Counted from the first letter of the stretch, positions 1 through 7,884 are shown. The stretch: DNA of 41,667 nt from JAERML01 sp035687895 (GCA_035687895.1 DASRUE010000054.1:1-41667), one strand, 5' to 3'. The notes: generated by a model from the letters alone, not told the origin. A program made the numbers and translations.

Positions 1-161
1 GCATCCTCGAACGCGGCGGAGAGCTCGCGTAGCGTTTCGAGATTCAGACAATTGTATACCTCCGGCCGGTTGATCGTGATACAGGCCTTCCAGTCGGATT
101 TCGAATAGAGGATGTTCTTGAAAGCGAGTTCTTTAGCAGACTTGCCGGTATATTTCGACAT
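1..161 (-). CDS. Enoyl-CoA hydratase/isomerase (crotonase) family, N-terminal fragment
   Basis: Only the first 53 codons are in the window; the gene runs off the left edge. The start is the ATG read on the minus strand at 161-159. The peptide contains ITINRPEVYNCLN, which matches the first beta-strand and the following asparagine/leucine segment of crotonase-fold enzymes that act on acyl-CoA thioesters. The oxyanion-hole and catalytic residues lie beyond the edge, so hydratase, isomerase and naphthoate-synthase-like roles cannot be told apart. The gene lies 93 nt downstream of the EthD-like gene on the same strand, so the two may be co-transcribed; that is inference. Confidence 0.75.
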   Translation of the reverse strand, partial: MSKYTGKSAKELAFKNILYSKSDWKACITINRPEVYNCLNLETLRELSAAFED

Positions 162-170
162 GAGCGTACT

Positions 171-199
171 AGTCTGTAGAGTTTGTGGAGTCTATAGAA
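171..199. repeat. Imperfect 11-nt direct repeat upstream of the crotonase gene
   Basis: AGTCTGTAGAG at 171-181 and AGTCTATAGAA at 189-199 agree at 9 of 11 positions with an 18-nt period. They lie in the 93-nt gap between the EthD-like gene and the crotonase start. A regulator-binding site is possible, but two short copies can also arise by chance. Confidence 0.2.
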
Positions 200-254
200 T
201 TGTCAGGATCCTGGATTTCGCGAAGCGTTTGTTTGGATGTTGTACTTGGATCGC

Positions 255-557
255 TCAGGACTGGACGTCGCCATGAAAAACAGTGACCACGTCTGCTGCA
301 AAGCTCATCAAGTCGCGTGCAACAGCCTTTCCTTCCTTAGTCGCGAGCGCGGTATCCATAGCATCTTTGGAATCCCAGTACATTTCACACATCAGATGGA
401 ACTTCGACTCGCCAATGGGCGCTCCGGTAATGCGGGTGATCTCGAGCCTCCGCAGGCCAGGATACTGTCGGACGAGAGGTGTGTGGACGGTGTCGTAATG
501 CCTGTCGAACTCCGCCGTATCAGTGGGTTTGCGGTAGAGAGCGATGAGTTTGATCAT
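255..557 (-). CDS. EthD family small protein
   Basis: A 100-residue protein beginning MIKLIALYRKP, with HYDTVHTPLV near residue 20 and a C-terminal FHGDVQS. This is the layout of EthD-family ferredoxin-like (dimeric alpha/beta barrel) proteins, often found beside degradation or CoA-ester enzymes. Their biochemical role is generally unclear. The frame is open upstream to an ATG at 608, but I chose the ATG at 557 because the family starts at MIKL. A good minus-strand promoter also has its -10 at 594-599, which would place the 608 codon upstream of the transcript. The crotonase-family neighbour suggests a shared acyl-CoA or aromatic catabolic context, which is inference. Confidence 0.8.
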   Translation of the reverse strand: MIKLIALYRKPTDTAEFDRHYDTVHTPLVRQYPGLRRLEITRITGAPIGESKFHLMCEMYWDSKDAMDTALATKEGKAVARDLMSFAADVVTVFHGDVQS

Positions 558-593
558 GATATCCAAGGAATGATTGATTGACGAATTGTGCAA

Positions 594-622
594 AATATAG
601 CCATGCATTGAGGCAAAAGCAA
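594..622 (-). promoter_or_regulatory. Candidate promoter of the EthD-like gene
   Basis: Read on the minus strand, TTGCTT (622-617) is followed after 17 nt by TATATT (599-594). The predicted start near 587 leaves a leader of about 30 nt before the ATG at 557. It faces away from the glnE promoter across a gene-free stretch (558-785) in which I see nothing else. Confidence 0.5.
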
Positions 623-734
623 TACAAGAGAGGGCATTCGAACTGGAAGCGAATTAGTGAAGGACAAGCGCTTTGTTCCAAAGCTACTTATGGGATGTGT
701 GAAGTACCTTCTGATCCAGAAGCACCTTGCGTGA

Positions 735-763
735 TTGGAGAAGTCCGACCTTTTTTGTACAAT
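735..763 (+). promoter_or_regulatory. Candidate promoter of glnE
   Basis: TTGGAG at 735-740 and TACAAT at 758-763 are separated by exactly 17 nt. Transcription would begin near 770, just upstream of the ATG at 786. This supports 786 over the in-frame upstream codons at 735 and 762. No strong Shine-Dalgarno sequence is visible in the short leader. Confidence 0.45.
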
Positions 764-785
764 GAGGTGTACTATCAATATCCTC

Positions 786-3710
786 ATGGCCGTTCAAGAC
801 AATCCGCTTAGTATTTTCGCCGACCCAGTCCGCGCTGAACGTAATCTGAAGTCTCTGTATGATCTTGTTGTTGTGTCGGGAATGCAGTCCCCCGTTGAGG
901 ACTTTGCCGCAGCTTTGGAATCGCGGCTCAGCGGTTCGCCCGATCCGGACATGGCGATCACCAATCTTCTCCGGTTCACCGAAGCGACGATGAGCAAGGC
1001 CTCCTTGTTCGGCGATCTTGTCAAATATCCTCCGCTGATGGATGTTCTGGTGACGACCTTTGGCTTCTCACAGTACTTCGCGGATATTCTGGTCCGTGAC
1101 CCCGAGTTGTTTCGCTGGCTCACCGCATCCGATGTTCTTCTTCGAAAGCAAGCACAACGGCTCCTTCTGGATGAAGTGGAACGGACATTCAAGATGTTCG
1201 TCCAGCCCGATCGGAGGCTGGATGCCTTGAAGCGTCTCTATCGGCGAGAGATCCTCAGGATCGGTGTGCGTGATATTCTGGGCAACGCAGACCTGCGGGT
1301 TGTCACTGAAGAGCTCTCAGATCTCGCCGACTCAATGGTGAAGTCATCTTGTCGTGTGGCAGCCCAACAGGTAAACGAGAAATTCGGGCCACCGCCTGAG
1401 ACTCCCTACGCTGTGATAGGTCTTGGGAAACTTGGTGGCCGAGAACTCAACTACAGTTCGGATATTGATGTTCTTTTTGTGTACAAGGATGAGGGCGAAC
1501 GCGATGGCGTTTCGTTCCATCAGTATTTCAACAAGTTTGTCGAACGGATGGTACAGAATCTTTCTCAGTCCACAACGGAAGGGCATTTTTATAGAGTTGA
1601 TACCCGGCTTCGTCCTGAGAGCGGTGCGGGACCTCTTGCACGATCACTGAAGAGTTATCTTCTCTATTATGAATCACGGGGCGAACTGTGGGAACGTCAA
1701 ATGCTCATCAAGGCAAGGCCGGTTGCGGGGGATGAGGAATTCGGCGGGGAGTTTCTGGGGCAGCTCGAGCCGTTCGTGTACCCGCGGACTTTCTTCCGCA
1801 ACCCATCCGAGTCAATTGCGCGGATTAAGGCAAGAATCGAAGCGGCAATTGGGGATGAGGAGAATGTCAAGCTCTGGTCAGGAGGAATCCGGGATGTCGA
1901 GTTCATCGTCCAGAGTCTTCAACTGGTCAACGGCGGAAAGAACCAGACGATACGCGGGGCAAACACACTGCACACTCTTGAACTCCTTTCCGCGGAACAG
2001 TTTCTCAGCAAGCGTGAATCAGAAGACCTTGCCACTGCATACACATTCTTCCGGACGCTGGAGCATCGATTACAAACCATGCTCAATACACAAACTCACT
2101 CCATGCCAAAGGATGAAGCGATGCTGCATACGCTTGCGAGACGTATGGGCTTTTCCTCGAGCGGCGAGCTGCGGCAGGTTGTCGGCGAGCACCGCAGCAA
2201 TGTAAAACGCATTTTTCAGGATGTTCTCTCTGTTGACGCGACGGAAGAGCATCCCGATATCCTCACGGTCATTGATGGCGGGTCTTCACAGGAGAGGATA
2301 GGGGAAGCACTTCGCCGCTATGGCTTTCAGGATATTCACCAGGCATCGAAGAACCTGATGTACATGTTGTCAGGGAGTTCACTCTCCGAGACGAGAGAAC
2401 TGGATCTCCGTTCGCGAGAGTCTATTCGCGCGATTGCAGGGGACCTGTTCCGTGATATCGGAGAAACACCGAACCCGAATATGACGCTTGCCAATCTGGT
2501 CCTTCTTGTTGGAGCGCAGAAATTTCCCGACCAATTTTACAGGCAACTGGAGGAAGACGGTTTCAGAAGGCTCGTAGTGAGCGTCTGCGCCACGAGTCCG
2601 CGCTTTGCGAAAGGTCTGGCAGCTGACCAATTGCTGTTCGAAGAGATAGCCGGATCCAGCCAGATGTTGAATGAGGGGTTTGCCGGGTTGCAAGACCCCA
2701 GAGAACAGCTATCGACAATCAAGAGACGCGAGGAGATGCGAGCGGGGATTCGGTACGTCCTCGGCGTGATTGCATTTTCGGAACTCACGTCGGAGCTTTC
2801 AACGCTGGCCGATGCCGTTGTGACGAGTGTGCTGGCTTCGGAGTCATCAACGAAGCGGATGAAGAGTCCTCCTCTGGCCATATTTGCCTTGGGAAAGTAC
2901 GGCACAAAAGAAATTACCTTCGATGCTGATCTCGACATCATTTTTGTCGCGGACTCGCGGTCGCCGCAAGAGAGCGCCCGGCTTGAGAAACTGGCTTCTT
3001 CCACAATGCAGCGGTTGTCGGCGCTGTCAAGTGAGGGAAAGCTCTACGACGTTGACGCCCGTCTCCGTCCGGAGGGAAAGAATGCGCCGTTGGTGGTTGA
3101 TTCCTTGGCTTACGCCACCTATCTTAAAAGCCGCTCATCGCTGTGGGAACGACAGTCGCTCACACGACTCCGGTTCGTTTCCGGTGACCAGTCCATTGCC
3201 GATCACGTGGCTCGATCCGTGGATGCGTTTGTCTATCATTCCCCACTCCCTGAGAATTGGGTGGAAACAATAGTTGCGATGCGGAGGAAGACTGAAACGA
3301 GGAGCCTCACGCAATCAACTGAATACTTTGACTTCAAACTCGGGGCAGGGGGGATGGTAGACATTGAATTCCTCGCGCAAATCATCCAGTTGAGGTTTGC
3401 TGCCGAGCATCCCGAGCTCAAGGGATTGCCAACCTGTGAAGTAATCCGTAAGGGGCGCGAGATTTTTCTCTCGGTTGCCGACAGCGATCGGCTGATCGAG
3501 GCATACCAATTATACCGACGACTTGAAACACTCCACCGAATCACTCTTGAGGACCGCTCTACAATTCTCCCGGATGGTGAGAAACTCGAGCTCCTTGCCG
3601 GATTTCTCGACCGTCGAGGGGGCGAGACGCTCAAAATCGATGTCGCAGGAATGATGAAAGAAGTCCGCACGATGTTCATTTCGAATACACAACACGTACG
3701 ATCCCTCTGA
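786..3710 (+). CDS. glnE: Bifunctional glutamine synthetase adenylyltransferase/deadenylylase
   Basis: A 974-residue protein, close to the usual GlnE size of about 950. GlnE transfers and removes AMP on a tyrosine of glutamine synthetase in response to nitrogen status, usually through PII. Two nucleotidyltransferase domains are visible. The first has GLGKLGGRELNYSSDID at residues 212-228, with the metal-binding D226-x-D228. The second has ALGKYGTKEITFDADLD from residue 701, with D715-x-D717. Downstream segments such as GGIRDVEFIVQSLQL and GAGGMVDIEFLAQIIQL match the conserved helical cores after each domain. The second motif departs from the common GKLGG...SSD pattern but keeps its two aspartates. 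Neither glnA nor a PII gene is in view. Confidence 0.93.
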   Translation: MAVQDNPLSIFADPVRAERNLKSLYDLVVVSGMQSPVEDFAAALESRLSGSPDPDMAITNLLRFTEATMSKASLFGDLVKYPPLMDVLVTTFGFSQYFADILVRDPELFRWLTASDVLLRKQAQRLLLDEVERTFKMFVQPDRRLDALKRLYRREILRIGVRDILGNADLRVVTEELSDLADSMVKSSCRVAAQQVNEKFGPPPETPYAVIGLGKLGGRELNYSSDIDVLFVYKDEGERDGVSFHQYFNKFVERMVQNLSQSTTEGHFYRVDTRLRPESGAGPLARSLKSYLLYYESRGELWERQMLIKARPVAGDEEFGGEFLGQLEPFVYPRTFFRNPSESIARIKARIEAAIGDEENVKLWSGGIRDVEFIVQSLQLVNGGKNQTIRGANTLHTLELLSAEQFLSKRESEDLATAYTFFRTLEHRLQTMLNTQTHSMPKDEAMLHTLARRMGFSSSGELRQVVGEHRSNVKRIFQDVLSVDATEEHPDILTVIDGGSSQERIGEALRRYGFQDIHQASKNLMYMLSGSSLSETRELDLRSRESIRAIAGDLFRDIGETPNPNMTLANLVLLVGAQKFPDQFYRQLEEDGFRRLVVSVCATSPRFAKGLAADQLLFEEIAGSSQMLNEGFAGLQDPREQLSTIKRREEMRAGIRYVLGVIAFSELTSELSTLADAVVTSVLASESSTKRMKSPPLAIFALGKYGTKEITFDADLDIIFVADSRSPQESARLEKLASSTMQRLSALSSEGKLYDVDARLRPEGKNAPLVVDSLAYATYLKSRSSLWERQSLTRLRFVSGDQSIADHVARSVDAFVYHSPLPENWVETIVAMRRKTETRSLTQSTEYFDFKLGAGGMVDIEFLAQIIQLRFAAEHPELKGLPTCEVIRKGREIFLSVADSDRLIEAYQLYRRLETLHRITLEDRSTILPDGEKLELLAGFLDRRGGETLKIDVAGMMKEVRTMFISNTQHVRSL

Positions 3711-3715
3711 TCACA

Positions 3716-5593
3716 ATGCAATTGCTGCGAACGATATTCTTGTCACCGCGCTGGACCGCTCTTTTTGTGTCACTGGTGGCGTTTGGCGTGTACTCGAAGA
3801 CATTAGCACCAACAGTCGGTTTTATTGATAGCGGTGAGTTGGCCGCTGTGGCTTACACGCTAGGTGTTGCACATCCAAGCGGCTACCCGTTGTTTACGCT
3901 AATCGGGTGGGTCTTTTCCCATCTCCCGATCGCAACGGAGGAAATTGTTCGGCTCAATATTATGGCGGCGTTTCTTTGTGCGGTTGGGGTATTCTTCTTT
4001 TTCCATGTCGTTCACCATATCCTCAACATCGTCGGTCGGGCGACACGCGTGATCAATTTCAAGGGCGAGGAGAGAAGGCGTGCGGCTACTGTTGTGGCCA
4101 GTACCTGTGCGACACTCCTTCTTGCTTTCTCAGAAACATATTGGTCGCAGGCTGTGTCGATAGAAGTTTACTCGCTTCATGTCTTGTTTCTTTCCGTCGT
4201 TACACTCCTGTTCTTGAAGGCGAATGAAGAGAGACGAAATGCGTGGTGGCTCCTTTTTGCTTTTGCACTCGGGTTGGCCTTTGCAAACCACATGACAACA
4301 ATGTTGCTCGCACCAGGGTTCTTGTTATTCTACTTTGCGATGCAAGGTTATGGCGGGTCCGCCTGGAAACGGATAGGGAGTATGGGGATGCCGTTTCTCC
4401 TGGGGCTTTCTGTGTATCTCTATCTTCCTATCAGAGCGGTGCGGGCACCTGCGATGAACTGGGGGGATACCGTAACGCTGGAAAAGTTCTTCTGGCATCT
4501 CAGCGGTAAGCAGTATCGAGTGTGGATCACGTTCTTCACGGATTCCGCAGGTCGACAGTTCAAGTATTTCCGGGATGGCTTGCCGGAAGAGTTCGCGTAC
4601 GTTGGCTTGATTGCTGCGTTGGTCGGCATTGTGGTGCTATGGCGGGCACACAGGATGCTGGCACTGGCGACACTTCTGCTTTTTTTTACATGTCTGCTTT
4701 ATTCGATCAACTACGACATCCACGACATCGATTCATATTTCCTTCTGTCGTATCTCATTGTTGCAATTTGGGCTGGTTGTGGGTTATTGTTTCTCGTGTC
4801 CCTCGTGGCGGACTCTTCCCAAGTGAAGGCTGGAGCAGTGTACGCCAGTACAGTGATAATCTCGTTGGCACCGCTGGCCTCATACTATGAGAAGATCAAC
4901 GAGAGCGAGAATTACATTGTAGAAGACTACACACGGAACATGTTCGCTTCGCTTCAACCCAATGCGCTTGTGTTTTCATACCAATGGGACTACTGGGTTT
5001 CGGCATCGTACTACTATCAATTGGTCAAGAGAGTCCGGCCGGATGTGGTGGTTGTGGATAAGGAACTGCTTCGACGATCATGGTATCTGACGGAATTGGA
5101 GAGCCGGTTCCCCTGGCTCATTCAAGAGTCTCAGGTTCAGGTGGAGGCCTTTACCAGGGAATTATATAAATTCGAGCACGATCAGAAATACAACCCCTCG
5201 ATTATTCAAGCGAGGTTTGAAGAGATGATCGCCAGTTTCATTCATTGTTCACTTCCCGACCGGCCGGTTTATGTTACCCCCGAAATTGAGCCGGAATTTA
5301 CTCGCGGACTGCAACGGGTCCCTGAGGGTCTCGCATTTCGACTGTTTCGGGATTCAGTATTCCATGAACCCCCTGTTGTTGATTATTCACTCAGGTCTTC
5401 CCTCCGAGCAGGGAGGTTGGAGGACGTTGTAACCAATCTTTATACGAGTTCTTATCTTTCACGGGGGAGGTATTTTCACGGTGTGGGTCGTTTAGCCGAG
5501 GCACACCAGGCTTTCCAGCTTGCAATCAGCTATAATCCGGCTTCTGAAGAAGCGAGGCGTTGGCTGCAAGTTTTGGATTCACAAACCCGTTGA
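3716..5593 (+). CDS. DUF2723 multi-pass membrane protein, GT-C-like, with a C-terminal TPR-like end
   Basis: A 625-residue protein starting 5 nt after the glnE stop, with no clear Shine-Dalgarno site, so translational coupling is plausible. The N-terminal half holds many hydrophobic helices. Near residues 30-60 is the segment PTVGFIDSGELAAVAYTLGV followed by HPSGYPLF, typical of the DUF2723 family, which is common in Bacteroidota and relatives. These proteins resemble GT-C glycosyltransferases, where an early acidic residue (here in DSGEL) often faces the lipid-linked sugar donor. The hydrophilic C-terminal third is probably periplasmic. It ends in a single TPR-like helix pair around GRLAEAHQAFQLAISYNP. 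A role in surface glycosylation is inference; no substrate can be read. Confidence 0.82.
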   Translation: MQLLRTIFLSPRWTALFVSLVAFGVYSKTLAPTVGFIDSGELAAVAYTLGVAHPSGYPLFTLIGWVFSHLPIATEEIVRLNIMAAFLCAVGVFFFFHVVHHILNIVGRATRVINFKGEERRRAATVVASTCATLLLAFSETYWSQAVSIEVYSLHVLFLSVVTLLFLKANEERRNAWWLLFAFALGLAFANHMTTMLLAPGFLLFYFAMQGYGGSAWKRIGSMGMPFLLGLSVYLYLPIRAVRAPAMNWGDTVTLEKFFWHLSGKQYRVWITFFTDSAGRQFKYFRDGLPEEFAYVGLIAALVGIVVLWRAHRMLALATLLLFFTCLLYSINYDIHDIDSYFLLSYLIVAIWAGCGLLFLVSLVADSSQVKAGAVYASTVIISLAPLASYYEKINESENYIVEDYTRNMFASLQPNALVFSYQWDYWVSASYYYQLVKRVRPDVVVVDKELLRRSWYLTELESRFPWLIQESQVQVEAFTRELYKFEHDQKYNPSIIQARFEEMIASFIHCSLPDRPVYVTPEIEPEFTRGLQRVPEGLAFRLFRDSVFHEPPVVDYSLRSSLRAGRLEDVVTNLYTSSYLSRGRYFHGVGRLAEAHQAFQLAISYNPASEEARRWLQVLDSQTR

Positions 5594-5651
5594 TCCCCGA
5601 TTTGCTCTTACCCAGTTAAGCTGAATTCTCCCAATTGTGGTCAAAAACTGA

Positions 5652-5679
5652 TTGACTCTTTGGATTAAATTGTTATATT
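5652..5679 (+). promoter_or_regulatory. Promoter of the tRNA-rpmG-secE-nusG-rpl-rpoBC run
   Basis: TTGACT at 5652-5657 and TATATT at 5674-5679 are separated by 16 nt, an excellent housekeeping-sigma promoter. The predicted start near 5686 is about 80 nt before the first tRNA. The stretch 5594-5767 holds nothing else I can name, and I find no convincing terminator for the DUF2723 gene. Confidence 0.65.
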
Positions 5680-5767
5680 TATGGACTAAGCTCTCAAGTT
5701 TTGCCCCTCGCAGGCACGTTCTCTCCCATGATTGCGGAAGCTTGCGTCAAAGAAGGTGTATTTTGTT

Positions 5768-5840
5768 GCTGGCGTAGCTCAATTGGTAGAGCAGCTGATT
5801 TGTAATCAGCAGGTTGCGGGTTCGAGCCCCATCGCCAGCT
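5768..5840 (+). tRNA. tRNA-Thr (anticodon UGU)
   Basis: A 73-nt cloverleaf. Acceptor GCTGGCG (5768-5774) pairs with CGCCAGC (5833-5839), followed by discriminator T. The anticodon stem GCTGA/TCAGC encloses loop TTTGTAA with anticodon TGT at 5801-5803. The T-loop is TTCGAGC. CCA is not encoded. First of four clustered tRNA genes. Confidence 0.97.
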
Positions 5841-5873
5841 CTCGTTAGGGCCGGGTCGGGGACTTGAGGCATC

Positions 5874-5956
5874 GGGCAGGTAGCGAAGCGGTCAAACGCA
5901 ACAGACTGTAAATCTGTCGGCTCAGGCCTTCGGAGGTTCGAATCCTCCCCTGCCCA
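5874..5956 (+). tRNA. tRNA-Tyr (anticodon GUA)
   Basis: An 83-nt class II tRNA with a long variable arm. Acceptor GGGCAGG pairs with CCTGCCC, discriminator A. Anticodon stem ACAGA/TCTGT encloses loop CTGTAAA with anticodon GTA. CCA is not encoded. Confidence 0.97.
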
Positions 5957-5973
5957 CGGCAAGGGAACTCGCT

Positions 5974-6046
5974 GCGGGAGTAACTCAGTTGGTAGAGTCA
6001 CAGCCTTCCAAGCTGTTGGTCGCGGGTTCGAGTCCCGTCTCCCGCT
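5974..6046 (+). tRNA. tRNA-Gly (anticodon UCC)
   Basis: A 73-nt cloverleaf. Acceptor GCGGGAG pairs with CTCCCGC, discriminator T. The anticodon loop CTTCCAA lies between CAGC and GCTG and gives TCC. CCA is not encoded. Confidence 0.97.
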
Positions 6047-6101
6047 CGAAGCAAAAGAAGTTGCTGGTAAGAGGTCACAGAGAGCGAGCATTTGCGGCGA
6101 T

Positions 6102-6174
<73 letters not shown>

Positions 6175-6215
6175 CGAGTGAAAAGTATTCATTGTTCGAT
6201 ACCTGGAGTATTGCC

Positions 6216-6365
6216 GTGAGAGACATTATTACGTTAGAGTGCACCGACTGCAAACGTAGAAACTATTCGACCACAAAGAACAAGAAGAAGCAGACCGGGC
6301 GGGTGGAGTACAAGAAGTTTTGCCGGTTCTGTGCCAAGCACACGACTCACAAGGAAACACGGTAG
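6216..6365 (+). CDS. rpmG: Large ribosomal subunit protein bL33, zinc-ribbon form
   Basis: A 49-residue protein starting at GTG 6216, with GGAG at 6204-6207 as ribosome binding site. The open frame extends upstream into tRNA-Thr, but those codons are not part of the family. Two cysteine pairs, CTDC near residue 9 and CRFC near residue 36, form the zinc ribbon of C-plus bL33, which binds 23S rRNA near the E site. Its place between thrT and trpT, just before secE-nusG, follows the known bacterial order except that tufB is missing. Confidence 0.95.
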   Translation: MRDIITLECTDCKRRNYSTTKNKKKQTGRVEYKKFCRFCAKHTTHKETR

Positions 6366-6412
6366 GCAAGCGGCGTCAGGGGAAGGGCATTCCATCTCCA
6401 CAATCTCTCGTA

Positions 6413-6476
6413 TACCCTAGTAGCTCAATTGGCTGGAGTAGCTTCTCCCGCTCCAAGGCGGTACGGGAGACTGAAT
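6413..6476 (+). pseudogene. Partial tRNA-Trp copy (5' half, degenerate)
   Basis: The segment 6419-6442 (AGTAGCTCAATTGGCTGGAG, then TAGC) matches 6482-6505 of the intact tRNA-Trp at 22 of 24 positions, with a 63-nt offset. It covers the D arm. A distorted anticodon-like hairpin follows (CCGC-TCCAAG-GCGG, still containing CCA, within a competing CTCCCG/CGGGAG stem). The T arm and 3' acceptor strand are absent, so it cannot fold as a tRNA. It looks like a tandem duplication that lost its 3' half. A regulatory use of the tRNA-like leader cannot be excluded. Confidence 0.55.
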
Positions 6477-6550
6477 ACGTGAGTAGCTCAATTGGCTAGA
6501 GCAGCGGTCTCCAAAACCGCAGGTTGGGGGTTCAAGTCCCTCCTCACGTG
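6477..6550 (+). tRNA. tRNA-Trp (anticodon CCA)
   Basis: A 74-nt cloverleaf. Acceptor ACGTGAG pairs with CTCACGT, discriminator G. Stem GCGGT/ACCGC encloses loop CTCCAAA with anticodon CCA. The 3' CCA is not encoded. It lies directly upstream of secE, its conserved neighbour in many bacteria. Confidence 0.97.
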
Positions 6551-6611
6551 CAAGGAATTCTGTGGATGTTGAGTAGTTCAATCGAACGATATTAACTAAC
6601 GACCCGATTTT

Positions 6612-6803
6612 ATGAAAGAGAAGATTATAGCGTTCTTCACGGATGTAGTGAAAGAAATGAACAAAGTCACATGGCCCAAGAAGGATGATCTGCGTGATTC
6701 GACAGTGGTTGTGCTTGTGGTCTGTCTGATTGTGTCGGCGTTCGTGTTTGTAGTCGACACTGTCGTCAGCGAAACGCTGACAAGAATATTAGAATCCCTG
6801 TAA
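6612..6803 (+). CDS. secE: Preprotein translocase subunit SecE
   Basis: A 63-residue single-span form of SecE, as found outside the enterobacteria. The amphipathic N-terminal helix carries EMNKVTWPKKDDL, the conserved SecE signature. One membrane helix rich in valine and leucine follows (about residues 31-52). SecE clamps SecY, encoded far downstream at 32534. No strong Shine-Dalgarno site is visible. nusG begins within a few bases of the stop, so the two are likely translated together. Confidence 0.95.
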   Translation: MKEKIIAFFTDVVKEMNKVTWPKKDDLRDSTVVVLVVCLIVSAFVFVVDTVVSETLTRILESL

Positions 6804-6813
6804 GGTGAGTGTG

Positions 6814-7347
6814 GTGGAAAAAAAATGGTACGTTGTCCGGACTTACTCGGGCCATGAGAACAAAGTAAAAGCATACATCGAGAACGAGATTGCGCAGGCC
6901 GGACTCACCGATCGTGTCGGATCCGTCATCGTTCCGTCTGAGAAGGTGTTTGAAGTAAAGGATGGAAAGAAGAAGAGCAAGACACGAACGTTTTTCCCCG
7001 GCTACATTCTCGTGGAGGCTATTCTCGATAAGGAGACGACGCACATTATTCTGAATACACCGTCTGTCATAAGCTTTGTAGGACCGAAGAACGCCCCGGC
7101 TCCGCTGCAAACCGCCGAAGTCCGGAGGCTCATCGGCAAGATCGAGGCCCGAAAAGACGTCGAAGTTGTAGAGGTCCCTTTCAAAACCGGCGATGCCGTA
7201 AAGGTAACGGACGGGCCATTCAACAACTTCAACGGGTTCGTCCAGGAAATCAATGAAGAAAAAATGAAGTTGAAGGTTATGGTCTCAATCTTCGGACGGA
7301 AGACTCCCGTTGAGTTGGATTTCAGTCAGGTAGAGGCAGAAAAATAG
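6814..7347 (+). CDS. nusG: Transcription termination/antitermination factor NusG
   Basis: A 177-residue protein beginning EKKWYVVRTYSGHENK after the start. The NGN domain (about residues 1-115, with FFPGYILV) binds the RNA polymerase clamp, and a C-terminal KOW domain contains GDAVKVTDGPFNNFNG. GTG codons occur in frame at 6805, 6811 and 6814. I chose 6814 because the only Shine-Dalgarno-like run, AAGGTG at 6802-6807, is correctly spaced from it and overlaps the 6805 codon. NusG couples polymerase to the ribosome or Rho, fitting its place between secE and rplK. Confidence 0.96.
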   Translation: MEKKWYVVRTYSGHENKVKAYIENEIAQAGLTDRVGSVIVPSEKVFEVKDGKKKSKTRTFFPGYILVEAILDKETTHIILNTPSVISFVGPKNAPAPLQTAEVRRLIGKIEARKDVEVVEVPFKTGDAVKVTDGPFNNFNGFVQEINEEKMKLKVMVSIFGRKTPVELDFSQVEAEK

Positions 7348-7387
7348 TCATTCACAGCGTTCCCAGTTTAGCTGAAAGAAGATAACG

Positions 7388-7810
7388 ATGAAGAAAGTCG
7401 TTGGTTTCGTGAAGCTGCAGATTCCGGCGGGCCAGGCAAATCCCGCTCCTCCAGTTGGTCCAGCGCTCGGTCAGAAGGGTGTCAACATAATGGAGTTCTG
7501 CAAACAGTTCAACGCTCGGACCCAGGCACAGATGGGCCTTGTGATCCCTGTAGTCATAACGGTCTTTTCAGACAAGTCGTTTACTTTCATTACCAAAACT
7601 CCTCCGGCCGCGATCTTATTGGCCAAGGCGGCAAAAGTTGAAAAGGGCTCAGCTGAATCGAACCGCAACAAGGTGGGGAAGGTGACGAAGAAGCAGGTTC
7701 GGGAAATAGCTGAAATGAAAATGCCCGACCTGAATGCGGCAGATGTGGAAGCAGCAATGAGTATGATTGCCGGAACCGCTCGCAGCATGGGCATCACGGT
7801 AGAAGAATAA
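7388..7810 (+). CDS. rplK: Large ribosomal subunit protein uL11
   Basis: A 140-residue protein of standard length. The N-terminal domain carries IPAGQANPAPPVGPALGQ, the proline-rich region that binds thiostrepton and factors in the GTPase centre. The C-terminal domain, ending in GTARSMGITVEE, binds the 23S rRNA stalk base. The start is ATG 7388, preceded by GAAAGAAGA. The gene lies 40 nt after nusG and 74 nt before rplA, with a candidate L1-binding hairpin in that second gap. Confidence 0.97.
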   Translation: MKKVVGFVKLQIPAGQANPAPPVGPALGQKGVNIMEFCKQFNARTQAQMGLVIPVVITVFSDKSFTFITKTPPAAILLAKAAKVEKGSAESNRNKVGKVTKKQVREIAEMKMPDLNAADVEAAMSMIAGTARSMGITVEE

Positions 7811-7826
7811 CTGGTTCAATCAACGC

Positions 7827-7864
7827 GTGGGAGTCCGGCGCGGTTCGCCCGACGATCGTACCAC
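7827..7864 (+). promoter_or_regulatory. Candidate L1-binding leader element upstream of rplA
   Basis: GTGG (7827-7830) pairs with CCAC (7861-7864). Inside is a hairpin of GTC/GAC, a C-C mismatch and GGCG/CGCC with a five-base loop. The two helices are joined by an asymmetric internal loop, GA on one side and GATCGTA on the other. Ribosomal protein L1 is known to repress its own mRNA by binding such a two-helix, asymmetric-loop copy of its 23S site, and a GTGGGAG...CCAC form occurs in front of rplA in other bacteria. Autoregulation here is inference from that resemblance. Confidence 0.55.
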
Positions 7865-7884
7865 TACAAGTAAGGAACACACCA

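Noticed and set aside
5747..6091. Minus-strand open frame of 114 codons across the tRNA cluster
   Set aside because: It is antisense to four tRNA genes, and its peptide has the repeated pattern typical of translated tRNA complements.
6569..6595. Possible promoter before secE (TTGAGT and TATTAA)
   Set aside because: Spacing is only 15 nt and it lies just after tRNA-Trp; the promoter at 5652 is much better.
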